Assembly: GCA_034509755.1 (NCBI GenBank)
Contig: CM067548.1
Location: 9,569,188-9,633,187, forward strand
Direction of reading: 5' to 3'
Origin: Anisodus tanguticus
Taxonomy: Eukaryota > Streptophyta > Magnoliopsida > Solanales > Solanaceae
DNA: 64,000 nt
Position numbers and translations under genes: made by a program. The notes beneath the pieces are model-generated. The model was not told the origin of the DNA. It searched no databases and worked only from the letters and a program-made list of their open reading frames with translations. This document shows, piece by piece, positions 11,547 through 22,687 of the stretch; position 1 is the first letter of the stretch; each line of letters opens with the position of its first letter.

Positions 11547-12721
11547 ATGGTGAGGACTCGTGCCGATGTGGTGAGAGAGGAGGCACAAGCACTAGCATCA
11601 GCCGTGCATGGACGTGGTAGAGCACGCGCTCGGGGCTGGGGTACAGCCAGAGCGACAACACCAACTAGGGACAGAGCATAGAGAGCCGGTTACGCTCGTG
11701 CTAGGTCAGAGTCGTTAGAGCCTTGTATCGAGCCTTAGGATGAAATGCTATACAAAAAGGTGAGACCAGCCCAAGATCAACCTGGATTTATTGCTATGCC
11801 GGTGATACAAGTTACACTGGTGGTTCTCAGATGGATGTACATCCTATTACCCTAGGAGGTTCTCAAACCCATGCGGGAGGGGAGAAGTCTCGAAACCCCA
11901 AGTTTTGTATAGCTGGTATTCAGCCTACGGTGTTGTCGGCACCACATATAGATGAGGTTCTGCTCTAGAGTTCGGTCCCCGCCCATTGGTGGGACAGCTA
12001 TGACCGACGATGAGCGGAAGATTTGGGAGCACTTTCGAACATGAAGCCTTTGAAGTTCTTTGGTCAACCTGAGGAGGACACATATGAGTTCATAGTGAGC
12101 ATCCATATGAGTTTGCATACTCTTGGTATTGTTGAGATTCATGGAGTCAGTTTTGTGGCCCTTAAGCTTAGAGGTGACACGAAGCAGTGGTGGAGGGCGT
12201 ATGTTGATTGTTTTCCTGTGGGGACTCCTCCATTGTCATGGTGTCGGTTCTACAAAGTGTTTCTTGAGAAGTATGTGCCATTGAGCTTGCATTTGAGAAA
12301 GCGAGATGAGTTTCAGAAGATTAAGCAGAAAAGTTCTACAGTTAAACAGTAGGAGACTCGCTTCCATGCCTTATTACGCTATGTAACACCATTACTTCCT
12401 ATTGAGGTGGAGCAAGTGAGATGTTTTGTTACAGGGTTGTCTATTCCACTCCAGTTGGATACGCTACAGTTGGTGGCCTCTGGAGAATTCTTTGAGACCG
12501 TTGTCGAGCATTCTAGGATGGTAGAGTCTGTGAGGGGCAAGATCCCCAGATAGGAGCCCGATTAGAGGCCTAGACGCATTGGACAGTTCAGTGGTTCCAC
12601 TTCCCGTGGTTATGGTTATCTTAGAGATATCAACAGTTGTAGCCAAGTCTAACGGTTCAACCAACTCTTCAGATTACCGATGGTGGGCTCAGTCTTCGAG
12701 GGGTTCTTAGTCTAGACATTT
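11547..12721 (+). pseudogene. gag of array A, second interior (truncated)
   Basis: The start ATG at 11547 gives MVRTRADVVREEAQ, an Arg/Ala-rich head also seen in A' (48416, minus). The Retrotrans_gag-type core is open at 12023-12349: MKPLKFFGQPEEDTYEFI, LKLRGDTKQWWRAYVD, WCRFYKVFLEKYVPLSL. Further pieces run to about 12720 (VRCFVTGLSIPLQL). The frame has a stop near 11680 and others after 12349. The zinc knuckle and all of pol are missing because the sequence jumps into an LTR at about 12722. Confidence 0.8.
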
Positions 12722-13460
12722 AGACCATGTGGTATGGAATTCCTGAAAGCATGTGGTATATCATCACTATACTTGATTTCATCTCATTATATCATGATAT
12801 CTTGCTATATTTTGTCATTGCATTCATAGACTCATGGTTCTGATGATATGATATTGTAGTGGTATGATTTAGTTGTGGGTTCCAAGGGATCGTAGAGGTA
12901 AGAATACTATGAGATTATGTCACTTAAGATGATATTGATACGCGGGGAGTGGAGTTGCACACCTGCAACATGATTGAGATTCGACATATGAGTCATGTTC
13001 TCTAGTCAGATTTGTGTGTGGAATTTCGGCTGGCTAGGAGCGGTATATGGACTTTGCTGGTCCCCCATGGGTGTACGAATCATAACTAAACCTTGATGTA
13101 CCGTATACCAGGTTGACAAAGACACCTTGTATATGCATTGCATTCATATCATACATGATTGTCATTTCATTGATAAATTATGATGTAATGTGAGGATGCT
13201 CCTTTCAGCATGCCCTTGGATACTCTATCTCTATTTATTGTCTTTTGTTCGTATTGGAGAGACATATTCAAACTATGTATTCGGTTTGGGCATGTGTGCC
13301 CATTTACTCAGACTTAAGTTGTATTGATTAGTGCTCTTATATGCCCAGACTAGATCTCTTGGGGGTGTTTTTTTATTATGATTCAGAGTAGCATTTTCTT
13401 CCGCACGGGGGAGAGGGATTATGTAGGTGCCACCACAATTCCTGAAAAGGGGTCGTGACA
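12722..13460 (+). repeat. Array A, third (partial) LTR
   Basis: This is the last part of an A-type LTR, starting at the equivalent of about 3530 in the first LTR (TGTGGTATGGAATTC). It has two further losses: about 330 bp at the GATGTAATGTG|AGGATG join near 13193 and about 90 bp near 13407. It ends GGTCGTGACA at 13460, followed at once by AAATG. Confidence 0.8.
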
Positions 13461-13465
13461 AAATG
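13461..13465. repeat. Target-site duplication AAATG, right copy
   Basis: This is identical to 1508-1512 and follows the last base of array A. Confidence 0.8.
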
Positions 13466-16144
13466 AAAGTGTTAAGACAAAGTAATAAGGTCGAAAGATG
13501 TTTCTCACGTAAATAGACCGACGGAAAGACGGTAATGATAAGGACATCGATAATGAGACTAGAGTGGAATCCAAGGCAACACGACTACCATTAAAAGATA
13601 AGGATGTTAGTAAAGAAGTGGTACTTAAACGTTCCTAGCCAAAAGTATAGTATCTGACGTCCATAAATGATGATACTGGGAATATTCTAAGATAAGGAAT
13701 CCTTAAAGGACACCCAAGTCGGTAACATACAAGTTAGTTGGCGGAACAATGGGTAAAAGGAGAAGTCTAATACCGATTAATGGGAGGAAGCCCTAATTAT
13801 TGATAAGATTAGATCCAGCTACGATTTAAATTTTAATATGTCAAGCACGAGTTCAGACATGAATGTTGACAAGATATTTTAGGACATTTAAGTAAAAGTA
13901 AGGATGAATGATGTCGATGTAAATATATGGCGAAGTGATAAGAATGGTCCAAGTTGGACGATAGGGAAATGAGCTAAAGAAGAAGAGCGAGGGAACGAAG
14001 AAGTGAGCAGATGAGTAATGCTAAATTTTGATTTGCCAAATAAACCTAAAATTCCATGAAGAAGGAAACGAAATGGTCATAAGGTTAAGGACATTGGTTG
14101 CAAAGGAAACCAAGATCGGGAAATAAAGACAGAAGCGTTAACTCAAGTATGGCGACCACGAAGGGATAAAGTATATCAACACCTAGCAAAGGTAAATCCT
14201 CCAGTGAAAAGGTAGGCGGGATGACCCCTAGCATGAGTAATACTAAAGAATAACCCGGGTATGTCAAAGGGTTGCTTTTGGGAAAAGTGTACAAGAGATA
14301 CCCAACTAATAAATAGTCAAATATGACATATAAGGAATCTCAGAGTTACAAGGGTCAAGTATGCGCTCTAAAGATGAAGAAAATGTTGTTCTCAGAAAAT
14401 CCCAGTCTGAAGTTGGTAAATATAGTAGATGCTAAGAATTATGGTCAACAAAAAGTGGAAATGACATCGACGAGGAAAAAAAATAAAAATACTAAATTAA
14501 ATAGAAAGAGAATCACACGAATCGAGAAGGATTACTTGAGTAGATATAGGGTACAACTAAGGAATAGTGAATTTATCTTGGGAGACATAGCATCGCAAAT
14601 GAAGAATGCAAATTTGAGATGTATGAGAAGCAAGAAGTTCTGACGTAATAAGTACGGAGATAATGGATGATAGGATCGGGTACCGTTGAAAAAAAATGGC
14701 CATTATTAAGGCTACAGGACATAATCAACCCAAGAGGTAATTGGTTGCCAACTGTAATGGAGACCAGACGATGATTATTCCCCAAAGCAGACGATAAATG
14801 GATTCTTCCTTAAATTGGAATTGGAGGAGCATCAAGGCAATAAGCCCCGTCTAGAGTCCATTGGGATGTATTGTGATATGGAGTAAAGGTAATAGCAGGA
14901 ACCTTCCCAACATCCAAGAATTAAGTATATTGATTAACAACATTCAAGAAGATTCATCCTTTGAATGGAAACTATTCTGGTCCAAGAAATTAATGTCTAA
15001 CTAATTCGTTAAATTGAGCCATGACAACTAAGACTGTCTATACAGTCAAAGTTTGGCTGCCAAATTATTGAAGTTATATGGAGCCATTGTACGATTTCTT
15101 TTCAAAATAGACAGCTGGTGAAGGAACCAGTTGGAAGAGGTTCTGAGTGTTCAGAATTATCCTCACTCCGTCCTAGGAAAGCCAATTAAAACTAAAGTTC
15201 AGCCTACTAGACACAGGTAGTGAGTGAATGTATGGAGCAGGGTACAACTTAATAAGGAAAGAAAACTTCATCTGGAACGTTCGCTATCCTAATACCGAAT
15301 TTGTTGAGAAATGTAGTAACCAACAAGAAGAGTGTAATCCCATCCACGGATGTGTATAGGATACTCACTTCAAGTATTTTTATGATGGAAATGTAAAAAT
15401 GAAAAGGGAGGACAGAAGAAGAAATGGATTCCAATACCCCTATCAGGTTCAAATTCTTAACTTTGACAATTATCGTGCCGCAATATCTTATGGTAACCTT
15501 ACTTATGCTCCATGCCTGCACCTATATTCCACCATGAGATGAAATTTGTATAGATAAATGAAAAATATATGTAGAAATAAAAATTCAATGAGTCAAATAA
15601 ATTACAATTACTAAGCAATTTTGTAAACGAAATGTACGACCATGTGGAGGTCGATGATGTGCCAACAATGCTTATGATTTTGTAATCCTATGAGGCAATA
15701 GCTATGGCATCTGATATCTTGACATGTTGAGAACTCTCCCAGAATTTTCAAAGAACTTAGAATCATTATACTCGAATGTTTCCACTTCAAAGCCAAGTTA
15801 ATATTGGTGCAACACGATCCTTCTATTCCTATTTTGTTTACCGAAGTTGACCTATGTATCATATTCAAACTGTGTTGCTAAAATAAGTGTAATAAGTGCA
15901 GCTCAGATGCTAACTTAAGAATGTTAAGGTAAGTTATAACTAACCTTTTCTTATCATTGTAAGTATAAGCGGTCCTGGGAGGCTGATTTCATGTTGTTTT
16001 GCTATTAAAATACATTGTGTTGCATTGGATGTGAATTTTGGTTGTTTGACAGGTTTTTGATAGTCCTGTTTGCAAGGGACACTCTACCAAAATTTCAAAA
16101 AAAAAGAGTTAGAATATCTACAACATTCGCGGACTAATGTTTCT
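13466..16144 (+). mobile_element. Element G interior, right part, no recognisable pol
   Basis: This is about 2.7 kb of purine-rich, stop-rich sequence between array A and the G polypurine tract. I see no RT, RNase H or integrase motif in any frame. A piece at about 15410-15480 (AAGAAGAAATGGATTCC ... ACAATTATCGTGCC) matches the same-strand sense of element F at about 34050-34110 on the minus strand. The last 190 bp (TACCAAAATTTC, GACAGGTTTTTGATAGTC) match the region before the F LTR at 33372-33560. G and F are therefore one family. The small open frames here look like chance. Confidence 0.6.
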
Positions 16145-16157
16145 AAGGGAAGAAAGA
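16145..16157 (+). other. Polypurine tract of element G
   Basis: AAGGGAAGAAAGA lies directly before TGTTACACC. The matching tract precedes the LTR in the 41.5-kb fragment (AAGGGGAGAATGA) and, on the minus strand, in F (33372-33384). It primes plus-strand synthesis and fixes the LTR start at 16158. Confidence 0.75.
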
Positions 16158-18345
16158 TGTTACACCTTGTAAGTTTATGTTTCATCGCGTTGTAGATTGT
16201 TACCGGCATGCTGGAATAAGATGTGACCTTACGGTAGGATAAGGAAAACTTATAGGTTGTTTATGGAAGTATCAGGATGTATAAAAGTCGAACGGATTGA
16301 AGAAAATACGTTCAGATGAAAATCGGCAAAAACTCATTTTTATGGCCCAACGGGACGGTCCGTACAAAATTGTATAGAGTGTCAAAATGGGCCTCCACAC
16401 CGTATTTTTGAGGTAGATTATACAGTCCATATTGACGAACCGTTAAAATTGACGGTAGCCAGCTTAACTTCGGGTTAAATTGATTTTTGGGTCATTTTTG
16501 ACGCAATATCGATCAGACCTCTACAAAATTCTCTCCCTATTCCTCCCAACTGATTTCAATGACATCAAGGTGATTTCAAGCCAATTACACCCCAATTCTA
16601 CATCAAAAATGTAGGATAAGTGAAGGAAAGCACTTCTATGGAGTTGGTATGCACTTGAAAATTGTTCTTGGGGTTAAGAAGATGGAATTCAAGGTCATAC
16701 TTGTTATGTAAGGTAAGAATTACACTTCCTTTATTGTACTTAATCTTATTAATGTGTTAATTAGGTATTTTGGCAAGGAATTTACAAGTTAGCACCCTAG
16801 AGGACAAAGGATATTATTATTTAGATTTTGGAGTGTTTGGAGGTTGAATATATGATTCTTGTGATTGAGAATCATGGGATATAGCTTGATTATATTGTAT
16901 ATGTTATTTTTAATCTTGTTTAACATATTGGTCTCAATAATGGAATTACAAGCTAAAAGAAGAAATGGCTAGAAATCATGTAAAGATTACATTGAATGAA
17001 GTCGTAAATGCATGGATACCATGGTGGTGATAACTAGGGGAAACATCAAAAAATATTTATGATAGAATACATTGAAATTGAACCATGATTGATCCGAAAC
17101 ATCTTTAATACATAGGGTATCATTCAAAGGACGGTTGGAGAATCGTAAGCTCACATCGTTAAAATAACAAAGGTATGTTAAGTATTACTCTTTCTTTCTT
17201 TTGGCATGATCTATGAGTAAATGTAACTATAATGTTGTTACATCATAAAAAACTCTATTCTCAAGATTTAAGCCTATGAACCTCATTGTTTCATATTGTT
17301 ATGGTTCATGATTCCTATGGTTCCTTATGGGATCATTTCCCGCCTTGATAGCATGTTGAATCTTATGTCTTCTTATGATCGTTATTGACTCTTATATAAT
17401 TGATATATACACAATTACATAACGATAATCCGAGGATAACGACCTTAAGTAACTCTGATTGGATTCATAAGGCCCTTCAGAGTCGGTCCTTGCATTGAAC
17501 TTATATATATGTAGCTATTTTCATACCAAGTCATGCTATAATCGGTCGGGTATGACACCTAATTGTGCATACCACTGCAGTTGGTTTTGATATTACCGAG
17601 TCCCACATTTGGGTCGGTTACGATATACGTACATTATGATATGATTTTCCCCACAGAGAGGTCGGATATTACATTATATTGCCCCATAGAGTGGCTTGAT
17701 ATTTACACACATGCATATGTCTTCATGATTCTGACAGGTAGACCCTCAGAGGCTTGTTGTGAGTTTCAAGTTGACTTCTGTACCCTTATCCCCTATTTTA
17801 TATCTATTGTAAATATTTGCTATCTGCCTTACATATTCAGTACATCTTTCATACTGATGTTCCTTTCCAGAGACACTGTGTTTCATGTCCGCAAGTACAA
17901 TTAGAGATGCATATGACTCCTCACAGTTGGTGACTTGACTCAGCTCAAGGTTGTCACGCTCCTTTCTTTTAGAGCTATTTAGTGAGCTGATAGGTATGAT
18001 GTGTGGGCATCTGTATATAGTTGGGCATGAAGGGGCCCTGTCCTGACCATATGTTGTCGTTTCACTCTTTAAAGCCTTGTAGACATTCATGTTGTGTATT
18101 ATGGTTTTGTGTGTGGCCGTGTCGGCTCTTATAGTTGATTTATTATGTCCATGTTGACCTTGTGTATATATATCTGTATAGGTTGGGCCTTTCTTGCGTG
18201 CAGGTGAGTGTATCTCTGTTCATCTAATTGTCTATCAGAAGCCTTGCCACCCTATAAGTTATTGAGTATGTCCCAGGTATCAAGGTTGGTAGCTCAGGCC
18301 TTAGGGACTGGGTGCTGGATACACCCCCCAAGGTTGGGTATGACA
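16158..18345 (+). repeat. Element G 3' LTR, about 2.19 kb
   Basis: It starts TGTTACACCTTG after a polypurine tract and ends GGTTGGGTATGACA. The end resembles, in the other orientation, the LTR ends at 31199 (F), 36275 (F) and 22487 (B), including the GGCCTTAGGG block near 18300. A block of ACGGTCCGT-type words lies at about 16355-16460. The first 5 bp after it are TCCAA; its partner lies left of the window. Open frames at 17563-17904 and 17746-18090 inside it are taken as chance. Confidence 0.78.
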
Positions 18346-18448
18346 TCCAATGCCACACAGGGCTATAGAATAATATAACAACAACATATCGGCCCTACAC
18401 GACCGTCTATTTACAAAAAAAAATAAAAAAGGTTAACCATTACTCACC
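18346..18448 (-). mobile_element. Element B, stub of the 3' untranslated region
   Basis: Read on the minus strand, this follows the B pol stop. It has GGTTAACC, an A/T run, CGGTCGTGTAGGGCCGATATG and then GCATTGGATG. The same order occurs in G at about 15970-16035 before its LTR. At 18346 it is cut off by the end of the G LTR, so G probably inserted into or deleted across this point. Confidence 0.55.
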
Positions 18449-19990
18449 TCAACTATCGTCTGCTAATATTTTGGCTGCACCTGCTATATCTGTCTCACCT
18501 AAACAAGATGTATATGTTAAGCTTGATAGGTAGAATAGGAATAAGAGAATCATATCGCACGAGTGTTGATATAGGCCTGAAGTATGAAACAAATGAGGGT
18601 ATTGGGACTTTATATCCTCCTCAGCCTCCCAAGTCATTTCCTCTATGTTATTGTTCCTCCAAAGCACCATAACTGAAGCTACTTCTTCGGTCCGCAACTT
18701 ACGGATCTGGTGATCAAGGATAGCAATTGGGATTTCCTATTATCATAGATCTTCTATGACATGGACATCCTCAATGGGGGTGATGCAAAAGGGATCACCC
18801 AAACACTTTCGAAGCATAGTTATGTGAAAAACTAGATGAACTGCTTCTAACTCTGGGGGAAACTCTAGCTTGTAGCCACTTGGCCGATCCTCTGTATAAT
18901 CTGATATGATCATTTCTTATCGAACCTCATCATGCCTTTCATTGGCGATACCTTTAGAATCAACTAATCTCCAACAATACACTGTATGTCTCGACGCTAG
19001 TTATTCGAATAGGACTTTTGTCGAGTTTGGGTAGTCTACTATCTCTCTTGAATCAATTTCACCTTCGCTATTGCTTGTTCCAAATCAGGGCCCAATAACT
19101 TTGTTTCACCAACATCAAACCAACCGATAGTAGATCAACACTTCCGCCCATACATGGCTTCATATAGTGCCATTTTGATACTGGAATGATAGTTGTTATT
19201 ATAGGTGAACTCATTGAGCAGTAGATGGTCTTCCCAACTTCCTTTGAAGTCTAAAACATAGGCTCGCAACATATCCTCGAGCGTTTGAATAGTGCACTCG
19301 GCCTGTCCGTCTGTCTACAGATGGAAAGCTGTGCTAAGGTTAATCTGAATACCAAAGCCTTTCTGGAAGGACCTTTAGAATGTAGATATAAACTAGGCAC
19401 CTCTGCCACATATAATAGAACAAGAACTCCATGAAGTCGGGCTGTCTCTTTGATATATAACCTAGCGTAATCCTCAGATGCATATGTAGTTCTGACAGGT
19501 AGAAAATGAGTTGACTTTGTAAGTCTATCCACAATAACCCAAATGGAATTGAACTTCCGATGAGAACTACGAAATATTGTGATGAAGTCCATGTTGATTG
19601 TTTCCCATTTCCACGTCGGAATCTCAATATTCTAAAGTAACCCTCCAAGTTTCTATGCTCAACTTTAACTTGCTGACAATTTGGAAATTGAGCTACTAAT
19701 TTTGCAATATTCTTTTTCATAACGTTCCACTAGTAGATTTGCTAAAGGGCATGATACATCTTTGTAGAAGCATGATGGATAAAATACCATAGACTTGTGA
19801 ATCTCTGCCATAATTTGCCCTCAAAGTCCCCAAACATCAGGAACACATAACCGACCCATATATTTAGGGACCTCATCATATGATTGCTCGAACAATTTTT
19901 TCTTCTGAGAGGGGATTCATTCTCCTATTCTGACCGATTCTGGTATATCAAAATGTCGTGCCTCTACTTCGGCCACTAAAGATTATTCAG
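18449..19990 (-). pseudogene. Integrase and chromodomain, element B
   Basis: Coding order runs from high to low coordinates. The zinc-binding end reads FPNCQQVKVEH (the first Cys of the CPNC pair is Phe) near 19670. The core has MDFITIFRSSHRKFNSIWVIVDRLTKSTHF (19500-19592), a damaged second-Asp position (reads CGRGA where SDRGA is usual) near 19395, and TDGQAECTIQTLEDMLRAY near 19270-19320. The tail near 18590-18697 is RTEEVASVMVLWRN, then WEAEEDIKSQYPHLF, a clear chromodomain ending. Several stops and shifts occur. It would have integrated the element with a bias to marked chromatin. Confidence 0.8.
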
Positions 19991-20054
19991 TGGTATTCTA
20001 GACTGTAGCACCCCCGTCACCTACATCAAGAAATCGTACACTCAAACTAGTCAG

Positions 20055-20522
20055 TTAATACAGATCTTTAGTGATCTCCAACTTGTCAACTTCCACATGC
20101 CTCAGACTACCCATAGACTCACCACTCAGTGCATCGGCTACAACATTTGCCTTGACGGGGTGGTACATGATATCAACATCATAGTCTTTTATCAATTCAA
20201 GCCATCTCTGTTGTCTCACATTCAACTCATTGTGCTTGAATATATATTGTAGACTCTTATGATTTGTAAATAAATCAACGTGAACTCCATATAAATAGTG
20301 GCACGATATCATCAGAGCAAATATAATAGTTGCCAACTTAAGATCGTGAGTCGAATAATTTTGTTCATGCTTCCTCAGTTGTATTGAAGCATATGCAATA
20401 ACTTTGTCGTGCTGCATTAGAACACAGCCCAACCCAATTCTGGAAGCATCACAATATACGACATAACCCTCTGTTCCTTCAGGATGTTCTAGAATAGGTG
20501 CTGATGTTAATCTACTCTTCAA
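20055..20522 (-). pseudogene. RNase H, element B
   Basis: A 155-codon open frame begins inside the domain: SAPILEHPEGTEGYVVYCDAS with the first catalytic Asp kept, then YASIQLRKHEQNYSTHDLKLATIIFAL, the DLFTNHKSL motif in which the usual YTDH Asp is Asn, and VVADALSGES at the end. The Asp-to-Asn change would disable it even though the frame is open. It continues from the RT thumb at 20526 after a stop. Confidence 0.83.
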
Positions 20523-20525
20523 CTC

Positions 20526-21370
20526 TTAAAAACTTCTTTTGCAAGTATCTAACCACTGGAACTTAGCCACCTTATGCATAAAATTTGTTAATGGAGCGGC
20601 AATAGAAGTGAAAATCTCTACAAACCTACGATAATAATATGCCAAGACCAAGAAACTATGCACCTTGGTAGGAGTTGTGGGCCTCAACCAATTCTTGACT
20701 ACCTCGATCTTCTTATTATCAACTTTGATGCCTTTATTTGATACTACATGCCTAAGAAAGGCCACCGAGTTCAACTAGAACACCCATTTAGAGAACTTAG
20801 CATACAACATATGATCTTACAGCGTCTGTAATACCGCTCGCAAATGATCGGCGTGCTCTTCTTCTGATCGAGAATACACCAGAATATCATAAATAAAAAC
20901 AATCACAAAGATATCAAGGAAGGTCTTGAAAATCTGATTAATCAAATCCATAAAAGCCTTTAGTGCATTAGTAAGATCGAAAGACATAACGAGAAACTCA
21001 TAATGATCATATCTGATCCTGAAGGCGATCTTCGGAATATCTCTCTCCCTCACCTTCAAATGATGGTACCCAGATCTGAGATCGATCATTGAAAGTATTT
21101 CGCACCCTGAAACTGATCAAATAGGTCATCGACTATGGGGAGTGGATATTTATTTTTGATAGTAACCTTATTCAGTTGACGGTAATCAATACACATCCTC
21201 AACAAACAATCTTTCTTACAGACAAACAATAAAGGTGCGCCCCAAGGTGAAGTATTGGGCCTAATAACGCCCTTTTCTACGAGATCTTTCAACTGAGCTT
21301 TAAATATTTTCAATTTATTAAGGGCCATTCTATATGAATGGATAGATATAGGCTGGGTATTAGGAAGCAC
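20526..21370 (-). pseudogene. Reverse transcriptase, element B
   Basis: Three adjoining open pieces carry it. 21086-21370 has LPNTQPISIHSYRMA, SPWGAPLLFVCKKD and LRMCIDYRQLNKVTIKNKYPLP. 20817-21089 has MIDLRSGYHHLKVRERDIPKIAF, the palm motif and VIVFIYDILVYS at about 20880-20900. 20526-20774 is the thumb (VAFLRHVVSNKGIKVD, PTTPTKVHSFLVLAYYYRRF). The catalytic box should be FIDD; here it is FIYD (GAT to TAT), so the polymerase cannot work. The overlap of the first two pieces marks a frameshift. Confidence 0.85.
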
Positions 21371-21619
21371 GTCGATAGCGAAATCAATTTCCCTTTCGGG
21401 AGGAATGCCAGTAAGTTCATCAGGGAATTCATTAACAACAGGGACCGGCTGAAGGGTTGGAGGTTTTGCCTTCGCATCATGTACTCACACTAAATGATAG
21501 ATACATCTCTTCAAAATTATCTTCTGAGCCTTAAGGTAGGAAATAAACCTCCCTTTTGGCACTGCAGCATTGCCCTGCCATTCGATAACCGTCTCTGCTT
21601 GAAAAATAAAGTGAATGAC

Positions 21620-21950
21620 TTTCGTCTAGCAATCCACGTTAGTAGAAAAATAATCCAGCCAATCCATACCCATAATAACATCAAAATCAGCCATCTCCAA
21701 TTCATTTAAGTAGGCTAATGTCTGACGACCATAAATTAGCACATCACAACCCCAGTATACCCGCCTAACAATCACTGTCTCACCCACGGGCGTATATACT
21801 TCAAATGACTTACATAATAATTCAGCTTCTTTACCACTAGAAAGAATCAAAATGAGTAATGTACGACAGAGTAGATCCTAGATCTATCAAGGCATACACA
21901 TCAAGGGAAAAGACAAATAATATACATGTAACACATGTGGAGACGACTCT
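21620..21950 (-). pseudogene. Aspartic protease, element B
   Basis: Near 21870-21890 one minus frame reads VYALIDLGSTLSYITHFDS, with the DxGS active site kept. The next piece (21626-21850) has SFEVYTPVGETVIVRRVYWGC, LAYLNELEMADFDVIMGMDWL, the second conserved part of this protease type. A frameshift lies between them near 21845. It would have processed Gag-Pol. Confidence 0.8.
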
Positions 21951-22486
21951 AGGTCCTATCGACCTGACAATGCATAAATATGGTATTGATGATTGCCTGA
22001 GCTAGATGCTCCACCCCTGTCTCTACCTGTACCAGCCGACATCTACATACCTTGACCAGAAAGGCATACAGATTAACAAGAAGAAGCTAATGATCCTATC
22101 GGTTGTGCCATACCACCCCGCCTCTAGTCAGATAAAAACACCTATTATGTTCGAGCTACCCACATCCGAATCCTAACGACATTTCCTAGAATAATCTCTA
22201 CCACACTGATCATAATAAGGAAATTGGGGTCTTATCTAACTGGACTCTCCTCTGTGCTGTAGGATTAATGCCCGTGAACTATGAACCTAACTAGAATAAG
22301 TGGTTTGCTCACGTTGCTAGCCTTGAAAATTTGGTGGTGCACTGACTGCCGAATAAGATGGGAACGTAGAAAACTATGGCCTAAACCCACTTCTGAACTC
22401 TCCTATATCACTTGCAGATCGGGCCCTCTTATGCTGGCCCATATCCCGCTCTCGATCAACCTGCTCCTGCCTCTTACGATTCTCTA
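21951..22486 (-). pseudogene. gag C-terminal piece, element B
   Basis: Only the last part of gag remains. Reading minus from about 22480: a charged stretch (NRKRQEQVDRERDMGQHKRARS), a Ser/Gly/Gln-rich segment, and a ruined zinc-knuckle area near 22180 (YYDQCGRDYSRKCR). The N-terminal gag, the leader and the primer site are missing because sequence runs straight into the LTR near 22487. Confidence 0.7.
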
Positions 22487-22655
22487 ACCTTGGGGGGAGG
22501 GGGGTGGCCGGCACTCGGCACCCTAAGGCTTAAGTGAACCAACTATAGTACCTAAATTTCATAACAAGATTTGGGCTGACAAGGCCACCAAGTAACAATA
22601 ACAAGAAAAAAATGTAACTTGCAAGCAGAAGAAACCTAATGACACACACACACAT

Positions 22656-22687
<32 letters not shown>

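Larger units (their letters stand above)
1513..13460 (+). mobile_element. Composite Ty3/gypsy chromovirus array A (LTR-int-LTR-int-LTR)
   Basis: The array reads LTR (1513-4675), interior with gag-pro-RT-RNase H-integrase (4676-9004), LTR (9005-11349), a second interior with primer site and gag only (11350-12721), and a partial LTR (12722-13460). AAATG flanks the whole unit. LTR ends are C/TGTAACGATC at the start and GTGATA, GTGAGA or GTGACA at the end. The integrase C-terminus with a chromodomain-like tail (VKVQW, then TWE and YPGLF) suggests a Del/Tekay-type chromovirus. All reading frames carry stops or frameshifts. Confidence 0.85.

Noticed and set aside
17563..18090. Overlapping open frames of 113 and 114 codons on opposite strands
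   Set aside because: They lie inside the G LTR, have no recognisable motif and are not preserved in the F or B LTRs.
18300..18345. Transcription terminator or host gene end
   Set aside because: It is the LTR end, by comparison with 31199 and 36275 in reverse.
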